From: an uncultured Oscillospiraceae bacterium
GTDB taxonomy: Bacteria > Bacillota > Clostridia > Oscillospirales > JAAYXM01
Direction of reading: 5' to 3'
Assembly: GCA_934446465.1 (NCBI GenBank)
Contig: CAKSEF010000055.1
Location: 1-10,670, forward strand
Length of the DNA stretch: 10,670 nucleotides
In this document: positions 6,538-10,670 of the stretch, piece after piece
How the letters are laid out: the number at the start of each line of letters is the position of its first letter
Numbering within the stretch: position 1 is the first letter of the stretch
The notes under the pieces: model-generated
The model's database searches: none
Told to the model about the DNA's origin: nothing
The model's input: only the letters and a program-made list of their open reading frames with translations
Program-made: the position numbers and the translations under genes

Positions 6538-8132
6538 AAGCTCTTCTGAAAAAACAGTTGTATGAAATTTTCGGCGGTTTCTTCTATAACAAGAAAACGG
6601 GAAAGGCGCGCTCCGGTGCGGGAGGTATTGCGACCGTTGTTTTATATGTGGCGGTAATATTTGTCGCAGTCGGGGGAATGTTCGCCGCTGCCGCAAACAC
6701 CGTCTGCGGGTACCTGTTTTCGGCAGGATACGGCTGGCTTTACTATGCGATGTTTTCTGCCGCCGCGCTTGTATTTGGGGTTTTCGGGAGCGTTTTCAGT
6801 ACATATTCCGGACTCTATCTCGCGAAAGACAATGAGATTCTTCTGTCGATGCCTGTCCCCGTGCGCTGTATAATAATCAGCCGTCTTCTCGGCGTGTATC
6901 TCATGGGACTGATGTTTTCTGCCGCAGCAATGGCTCCGCCGTTGTTTGTCGCATTTACAACCGTCCCGCAAAGCCTGTATTCAGTGCTGTTCGGCATATT
7001 GCTTATGATTATCGTATCGCTGATAGTGCTGTTCCTTTCGTGCTTTTTCGGGTGGATTGTGGCGTGCATAAGGCGAAGACTGAAAAATAAAGGTATGCTG
7101 ACCGCGCTGGTTTCGCTCATTTTCATTGCGGCTTATTATTTTGTGTATTTTAAAGCCCAGAATATCGTAGAAAATATCACGAAAAATGCCGGACAGCTCG
7201 CGCTCGGTATGAAGGAATCGGCGTACCCGCTGTATCTGCTTGGCAAAATGGGAGCGGGAGACCTCGCTTCGACCGTTGTTGTCGTCCCGTCTGTCATTGC
7301 TCTTTGCATTGCCATTTGTGCCGTTCTTGCAAAGAGTTTTATGAAAACGGTGGCCTCTGTTGCGGGAACGTCGGGGAAGAAACGCATAAGCACGTATGTA
7401 TATAAACAGAAAAGTGCTTTTTCGGCACTGTTCGTGAAGGAACTTTCGATGTTCAAGTCGAGCGCGAATTATATGCTTAACAGCGCGCTCGGAGTAGTTT
7501 TTCTGCTCATCGCCTCGGGATTTGTAATTACCAAGGGGAGAGATTTTTCGGTTGTCTTAACAGAAATATTCGGCAATGACGGGCTTTGGGAAATCATAAT
7601 AATTGCGCTTGTTTCGATGCTCGCTCTTACAAACTGCATAACAGCCCCTTCGGTTTCGCTTGAAGGAAAAAGAATATGGATTCCGAAATCGCTGCCTGTG
7701 AGAGCGTGGGATGTGCTGAAGGCAAAAATCCTGCTCCATATTTCTGTCTGCGGTATTCCGACATTGCTGTGCGGACTCTGCGCGATGCTTGCTTTTTCTG
7801 AATCTCCGCTGACGCTTCGGATTTTTATGGTGCTTATTCCTCTTCAGTGTATGCTCTTGTCTGCATCTTTCGGTATTTTCGTCAATCTCAGACACCCGAA
7901 CCTGACATGGACAAACGAGGTTGTTCCGATAAAGCAGAGTTTAAGCGTATTTTTGGTTCTTTTCCTCGGTTGGATATATGCGGGGGCTATGGCTCTCGGG
8001 TATTTTGCAGTGTATGGCATTTTGAGTGCAGAGCTATACATGACAGTGATATTTGCGCTGACTCTTTTGCTTACGGGTGCGCTTCTGCTGTATATGAAAA
8101 AACGCGGAGCGAAAATTTTTTCGGAGCTTTAA
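6531..8132 (+). CDS. Large ABC-2 type permease, probable two-half fusion
   Basis: This 533-residue integral membrane protein is the partner of the preceding ATPase. By eye there are about 12 hydrophobic segments (roughly 34-56, 68-92, 113-142, 148-180, 189-208, 245-268, 317-334, 352-370, 402-423, 430-452, 470-498, 502-522). Two cytoplasmic stretches look related: EILLSMPVPVRCIIISRLL near 102-120 and IWIPKSLPVRAWDVLKAKIL near 382-401. Each has a 'S-L/M-P-V' core followed by a basic coupling helix. This suggests two six-helix ABC-2 halves joined in one chain, as in the PF16949-like putative ABC exporters, so a single polypeptide could form the whole membrane channel. The start ATG overlaps the ATPase stop (ATGCTGA). 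The transported substrate cannot be inferred. Confidence 0.9.
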   Translation: MLKALLKKQLYEIFGGFFYNKKTGKARSGAGGIATVVLYVAVIFVAVGGMFAAAANTVCGYLFSAGYGWLYYAMFSAAALVFGVFGSVFSTYSGLYLAKDNEILLSMPVPVRCIIISRLLGVYLMGLMFSAAAMAPPLFVAFTTVPQSLYSVLFGILLMIIVSLIVLFLSCFFGWIVACIRRRLKNKGMLTALVSLIFIAAYYFVYFKAQNIVENITKNAGQLALGMKESAYPLYLLGKMGAGDLASTVVVVPSVIALCIAICAVLAKSFMKTVASVAGTSGKKRISTYVYKQKSAFSALFVKELSMFKSSANYMLNSALGVVFLLIASGFVITKGRDFSVVLTEIFGNDGLWEIIIIALVSMLALTNCITAPSVSLEGKRIWIPKSLPVRAWDVLKAKILLHISVCGIPTLLCGLCAMLAFSESPLTLRIFMVLIPLQCMLLSASFGIFVNLRHPNLTWTNEVVPIKQSLSVFLVLFLGWIYAGAMALGYFAVYGILSAELYMTVIFALTLLLTGALLLYMKKRGAKIFSEL

Positions 8133-8146
8133 ACAGAACTATACTC

Positions 8147-8236
8147 AAAAAACACGGTGGCTTAAGACACGGACGGATAACGAAGTTTTTATGTAGGATA
8201 CGGTGCAAGTCTCTGAAAAGGGGCTGCACCGTGTTC
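8147..8236 (-). terminator. Alternative hairpins and T-tract after the recombinase remnant
   Basis: On the minus strand, segment A (AACACGGTGCA, 8235-8225) can pair with B (TGCACCGT, 8207-8200) to make an 8-bp stem topped by a 4-bp CCCT/AGAG-type stem, or with C (CACCGTGTT, 8159-8151), which runs into TTTT. The A:C form looks like a terminator with a long loop; A:B would compete with it. On the plus strand, the A:B hairpin (8200-8232) is capped by a GAAA tetraloop but lacks a T-run. Confidence 0.35.
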
Positions 8237-8240
8237 TGCT

Positions 8241-8609
8241 TTATGCAGGAAGCTTGAACTGCTGTGGGTTTTGGCGAATCTCCTTCATTGCCGCTTGCAT
8301 CTCTTTTTCTGTAGGAATAGAGAACAGCCCAACGGCGGTGAAGTAAATGTCTACCTTAACCCTTTTGGTCGCCTTATCCTTGCTGTGAACCTCAATGCGC
8401 CGAATCAGCGCATTGACGATCTCCGGCGTAAGCTGCCGGATGTCCGTATAGTCCCGCAATGCTTTCATCAGCAGCCTCAAATCCACCTGTTCACGACTAA
8501 AGCGACTGAGGTCTTTTACAATAATCGTGCCGATCAAGCCGTCCTCTACCATTTTCTGCATCTGTTGAAAGTCTTCCCGCTGAAAGGTAGTACCGGATAC
8601 GCCGTCATC
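8241..8609 (-). pseudogene. Large serine recombinase remnant (DUF4368 type), internally deleted
   Basis: The open frame gives 122 residues against roughly 500-560 in intact members. It begins mid-domain with DDGVSGTTFQRED and continues to IIVKDLSRF, which is the second half of the resolvase catalytic domain. The N-terminal part with the catalytic serine is missing and a TAA (8612-8610) lies directly upstream. After F37 the sequence jumps to a C-terminal DUF4368-like segment (DYTDIRQLTPEIVNALIRRI, then the tail ending QFKLPA), so the recombinase and zinc-ribbon middle, several hundred residues, is gone. The join lies at two copies of AGTCG (8507-8503 and 8498-8494), suggesting deletion at microhomology. 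No ribosome binding site precedes the first internal ATG (8561). It cannot be an active recombinase. Confidence 0.88.
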
Positions 8610-8915
8610 TTATCTTGTCAAGTAAGGGAACAAAAAAATATTCTTTCAGTTTCGACTTTCTCCGAAATGCACAAAAGCCGTATTGAACTCTTGTGCATTT
8701 CATAGTTAAAAGTCATGGGATGAAAGTAGCCCTGAAATTCCACACAACTTCAATTCTTTTTGAGTATAGAATCATTGCAATCCCTCTCACCATAAGAGGT
8801 TACTGTCACAAACATTGATCTCAAGTGTGTTCTGATATGTCGCTTTGGCTTATGCCGCCATAGGCAGTGTGCAGACAATAATCTATTCGGTTGTCAAAGA
8901 ACAAGTCGGATTTTA
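8610..8915. other. Gene-free stretch with small hairpins
   Basis: I find no convincing gene on either strand. It holds the 11-bp stem at 8664-8701, a CCTCT/AGAGG hairpin (8783-8799), a GCTTATG/CATAGGC hairpin with a CCGC loop (8849-8865), and the right copy of the 13-bp inverted repeat. A TTGACA on the minus strand near 8897-8892 lacks a matching -10 box. It is probably eroded upstream sequence of the recombinase element. Confidence 0.5.
8664..8701. repeat. Perfect 11-bp inverted repeat
   Basis: GAAATGCACAA (8664-8674) and TTGTGCATTTC (8691-8701) form a perfect stem with a 16-nt loop. No T-run follows on either strand, so it is not an intrinsic terminator. It lies 55 bp upstream (in minus direction) of the broken recombinase frame and could be a recombinase or regulator binding site. 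Confidence 0.6.
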
Positions 8916-9248
8916 TTAACCCTTGTGCACTGAAAATTTATTCAAAATGTTATGTATTATCAGCTTGTCTTTTTTAGTAAGAGTTTCCGATAACATAATT
9001 AACAAATTTTCTTCTGCACTTAAATATTCTTTCGGGTTTTCAAAATCCATTTCAAGAAAGATGCCTCCGCCGCCACCTGTTTTGGTAGTAATGGGTAGCC
9101 GACAGCTGAGAAAAACCATATCGTTCATGATGGACTGTCTTGAAACATTAAACATATCCGCTAAATACGCGGCCGTTGTTTTCCGTTCCCGAATCAGAAA
9201 AGATTTAATGCTTTCACGCCGTTCTTAGGTTGTAAGTTTTTCTCTCAC
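8916..9248 (-). pseudogene. HTH-domain regulator broken by a stop at codon 8
   Basis: A good start exists: GTG at 9248-9246, 7 nt after GGAGG (9260-9256). It reads seven codons (M R E K L T T), then TAA at 9227-9225, then stays open in the same frame for 102 residues. These begin ERRESIKSFLIRERKTTAAY and continue into a helix-turn-helix (LADMFNVSRQSIMNDMVFLS), a glycine-rich wing (TGGGGG) and a C-terminal helix pair (KEYLSAEENLL to ILNKFSVHKG). This is the layout of short DeoR/HTH_11-like regulators common in Clostridia accessory DNA, usually about 100-110 residues. A single change, for example CAA to TAA, would explain the break. Re-start at the ATG at 9155 would lose the first helix and has no ribosome binding site. 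A sequencing error at the TAA is the main alternative. Confidence 0.75.
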
Positions 9249-9317
9249 CGCCGAGCCTCCGTTCTTGACTTAAATGATACCGAAGAAATGTCAAAGAAAG
9301 ATTTACATTCAAAAAAT

Positions 9318-9346
9318 TTTTTATATGAATCACCCTTTCGTGTAAA
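9318..9346 (-). promoter_or_regulatory. Possible promoter of the HTH pseudogene
   Basis: On the minus strand TTTACA (9346-9341), a 17-bp spacer and TAAAAA (9323-9318) lie in an AT-rich stretch about 70 bp before the GTG start. The match is only moderate, and a nearer TTGACA (9294-9289) has no usable -10 box. Confidence 0.3.
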
Positions 9347-9497
9347 TTTTGTTGAATTTGCGCAAAAGAGCGGGGCAGAGCACGGTTGTGATACGGTGGC
9401 GGTTTTCTGTGATGTTTTCCCGAAGATTTGCGGTGATGTCCTTTAGGCGTATGCTTTTTGCGCTTCGCTCTGTGCTTCATAAAGTGTTCTCCGTGCC

Positions 9498-9544
9498 GCA
9501 GGGCATATCCGACAAAAAAACATAATTTTGTCCTATGCAGGGCA
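9498..9544. repeat. Nested direct and inverted repeats
   Basis: The 8-bp direct repeat GCAGGGCA (9498-9505 and 9537-9544) flanks a bulged dyad: GCATA (9503-9507) and GACAAAA (9511-9517) pair with TTTTGTC (9526-9532) and TATGC (9534-9538). A T-run follows on the plus strand 4 bp after the second repeat. It may be an element end, an attachment site or a weak terminator. Confidence 0.45.
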
Positions 9545-9608
9545 ATTTTTTATTTATGCGATAATCGCTTTCGCTTCCTTTGCTTTGTAATGCCATATAA
9601 AAAGGCTC

Positions 9609-9656
9609 AAAAAAGCCGCCCGGCAATAAATGCGTTTTGCCTCTATACCGGGCGGC
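9609..9656 (-). terminator. Rho-independent terminator of the flippase/coiled-coil operon
   Basis: On the minus strand GCCGCCCGG (9656-9648) pairs perfectly with CCGGGCGGC (9623-9615), a 9-bp GC-rich stem with a 24-nt loop, followed by TTTTTT (9614-9609). It lies about 90 bp after the stop of the DivIVA-like gene. Confidence 0.85.
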
Positions 9657-9743
9657 CTGCTATGCCGTCGTTTGTCCTCATTTTAAGAGGGCGATTTTAG
9701 TCTCGTAATCCTAATCACATTCACAATGGAAATTGTTATATGT

Positions 9744-10346
9744 TTATCCTTGCTTTATTTCCAAAATTTTTAAGTTATTCAGAACAACGTTGAGTTCGGA
9801 TTTTTGTTTCTCAACTTCCTCACCCAAATTCTTATACGCCTTACGCAGAACACCGCAAACCTCATCAATGTCTGAAATAGACTTCTCAATTCGTTTACAC
9901 TCAGTATGGATTTTCTCATCATTTTGTGCCTTTTTCTGCGCATATTCGTGTTCTGTACGAGCTTCCAGTTCTTTTTCAAACCGCTTTGCTTCAAGCATTA
10001 TGTCGGCAAGTTCGCTCTGACCTTGCGCATAATCAAATTTATCCGCTGTTGCTTCATTAAGCCTTGTATTGAGATCTGATATTTTTTCTGTAAGTTCTGC
10101 AATTTCCGTCTGCATATCTTCCTTTTCTTTTGAAAGCAGGTTAATTTTTTCAAGAAGTGCATCCTGTTTATCGTTTGCCGAATTCTTTTCGGATTCATAA
10201 AGTTCACATCTTTCCTTTAACCCATCGTTTTCTTCCGTAAGCTTTTGAATACGTGCTTTCATTTCGCCGTTAATTGCCTCGATATATGCGACAACACTGC
10301 TTTCGGTATAACCGAACAAACCTTTTCTCAAATTCATTTTTTCCAT
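9744..10346 (-). CDS. DivIVA-like coiled-coil protein
   Basis: This encodes 200 residues with no membrane segment or signal peptide. The N-terminus LRKGLFGYTESSVVAYIEAI (residues 6-25) resembles the membrane-binding start of DivIVA/GpsB proteins, where a basic and hydrophobic turn precedes 'GY...V..Y/F'. Residues about 27-100 are charged heptad-rich coiled coil (repeated Leu, Lys and Glu), followed by a second helical part around 105-200 (SELADIMLEAKRFEKELEAR). DivIVA-type proteins bind curved membranes at poles and septa and recruit partners. The ATG at 10346 is chosen because AAGGAGG lies exactly 7 nt upstream; M4 is less well placed. It follows the flippase gene by 21 bp and ends before a strong terminator. 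Base composition is more AT-rich than the core genes to the left. The DivIVA relation is inferred from a short motif. Confidence 0.8.
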   Translation of the reverse strand: MEKMNLRKGLFGYTESSVVAYIEAINGEMKARIQKLTEENDGLKERCELYESEKNSANDKQDALLEKINLLSKEKEDMQTEIAELTEKISDLNTRLNEATADKFDYAQGQSELADIMLEAKRFEKELEARTEHEYAQKKAQNDEKIHTECKRIEKSISDIDEVCGVLRKAYKNLGEEVEKQKSELNVVLNNLKILEIKQG

Positions 10347-10367
10347 AACACAACCTCCTTTATATTG

Positions 10368-10670
10368 TTACTGTTTTTTTATTCTTTTCATCATAGCAAC
10401 AACCACTGAATAATTAAGTGCAAAATTGAAAATCAAAATTACCGCAATCACACCGGCACTTATGCCGGCGGCATAAAGACCCCACACAAACAGATTATCT
10501 GCCGAAATCGTTACTGTTTTCCCTATCAGCCATATAAGCGCAATGCCGAATATAATGTTAAGTGCGGTATCCTTTATAAATAAAGCAAGCTTCCTGTTCA
10601 AAAGATTATGTGATAAATACCAAGCCATATAAACCGTTCTTGCCGCCATAGCAATCATCGTACCGAAAGC
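10368..10670 (-). CDS. Polysaccharide flippase-like membrane protein, C-terminal part (truncated by window end)
   Basis: The frame is open through the window edge: codons for A F G T precede the first internal Met at 10658, so the start lies outside. The visible 100 residues hold two long hydrophobic spans (roughly ALFIKDTALNIIFGIALIWL and FVWGLYAAGISAGVIAVILI) and end in a basic tail (MMKRIKKQ). The stretch ARTVYMAWYLSHNLLNRKLA resembles the end of Wzx/RfbX-type polysaccharide flippases, where 'R..Y...YL...L' precedes the last helices. These proteins move lipid-linked sugar units across the membrane. The stop lies 21 bp before the DivIVA-like gene, so the two are co-transcribed. The family call rests on the C-terminus only and is tentative. 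Confidence 0.6.
   Translation of the reverse strand, partial: AFGTMIAMAARTVYMAWYLSHNLLNRKLALFIKDTALNIIFGIALIWLIGKTVTISADNLFVWGLYAAGISAGVIAVILIFNFALNYSVVVAMMKRIKKQ

Larger units (their letters stand above)
8139..8769. repeat. 13-bp inverted repeat pair bracketing the recombinase remnant
   Basis: CTATACTCAAAAA occurs at 8139-8151 and its exact complement at 8757-8769, 631 bp end to end, with the recombinase remnant inside. The left copy starts 7 bp after the ABC permease stop. They could be ends of a small element, but a 13-bp match in a window of this size can arise by chance. Confidence 0.35.
8139..9545. mobile_element. Degenerate accessory island, remnant of a serine-recombinase element
   Basis: Between the ABC exporter operon and the terminator of the flippase operon, the only recognisable genes are two broken ones: a doubly deleted large serine recombinase and an HTH regulator with an early stop. 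Around them lie inverted and direct repeats. Large serine recombinases of this type usually sit at one end of conjugative or mobilisable elements in Clostridia, so this is probably what remains of such an element. The outer limits are approximate; no target duplication or attachment pair could be proven. Confidence 0.5.
9249..9608. other. Region without a confident gene; one short open frame
   Basis: A plus-strand frame at 9288-9446 would encode 52 residues (MSKKDLHSKNFLYESPFRVN, later GCDTVAVFCDVF), but only a weak GAAGAA precedes its ATG. The minus strand is also open across the same bases in two frames (an 88-codon frame from 9480, and a startless one with IRLKDITANLREDITENRHR). None matches a family I know. 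Also present are the 12-bp palindrome AAAAAATTTTTT (9311-9322), TTTGCGCAAA (9357-9366), and the repeat structure at 9498-9544. Confidence 0.4.

Noticed and set aside
8200..8232. 33-nt hairpin with GNRA tetraloop, similar in size to group II intron domain V
   Set aside because: The lower stem lacks the catalytic AGC triad and its GUU partner, the bulge is not the conserved one, and no intron-encoded protein or 5' GTGCG start is nearby.
8916..9245. Reading TAA as a sense codon in both broken island genes
   Set aside because: Intact genes in this window use TAA as their normal stop (for example the nagB-like gene and the DivIVA-like gene), so recoding is not supported; simple gene decay explains both.
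9311..9322. AAAAAATTTTTT palindrome
   Set aside because: It is a low-complexity AT run in a promoter-like stretch; its symmetry alone carries little information.
8610..9608. Possible CRISPR or tandem repeat array in the island
   Set aside because: No unit is repeated at regular spacing; only isolated inverted and direct repeats are present.

Overview
The window looks like chromosomal DNA of a Gram-positive bacterium of the class Clostridia, possibly a gut Oscillospirales-type organism. The reasons are: strong AGGAGG-type ribosome binding sites; canonical sigma-A promoters with 17-bp spacers; use of ATG, GTG and TTG starts; a methylerythritol-phosphate pathway gene with the Gram-positive form of the IspE motif; an Lrp/aminotransferase pair like alaR-alaT of Bacillus subtilis; and a large serine recombinase remnant of the DUF4368 type common in Clostridia elements. 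The taxonomic call is inference; there is no rRNA here.

Layout. Positions 32-107 (minus) hold a complete tRNA-Pro(UGG) with its own promoter. Positions 171-2091 (minus) hold a two-gene operon: UDP-GlcNAc 2-epimerase (wecB/mnaA), then a membrane-anchored extracytoplasmic protein of unknown function. A divergent promoter region (about 2123-2204) carries a 25-bp imperfect palindrome between the two -35 boxes. To its right is a plus-strand cluster of an Lrp/AsnC regulator, a class I aminotransferase and ispE (2240-4832). Next comes a monocistronic gene for an atypical glucosamine-6-phosphate deaminase relative with its own promoter and strong terminator (4883-5772), then a two-gene ABC-2 exporter operon (5824-8132).

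Positions 8139 to about 9600 are a decayed accessory island. It has a serine recombinase reduced to 122 codons by two deletions, an HTH regulator gene broken by a TAA at codon 8, several inverted repeats, and otherwise little coding content. Beyond it, an AT-richer minus-strand operon (9609-10670) encodes the C-terminus of a probable polysaccharide flippase, a DivIVA-like coiled-coil protein, and a GC-rich terminator.

Functional links. The epimerase (UDP-ManNAc supply), the deaminase relative (amino-sugar phosphate turnover) and the flippase/coiled-coil pair all fit cell-envelope sugar metabolism, but they are separate transcription units. I see no CRISPR array and no clear defence system. 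The points most worth checking are the shared operator candidate, the atypical NagB active site, the flippase/DivIVA-like pair and the broken island.
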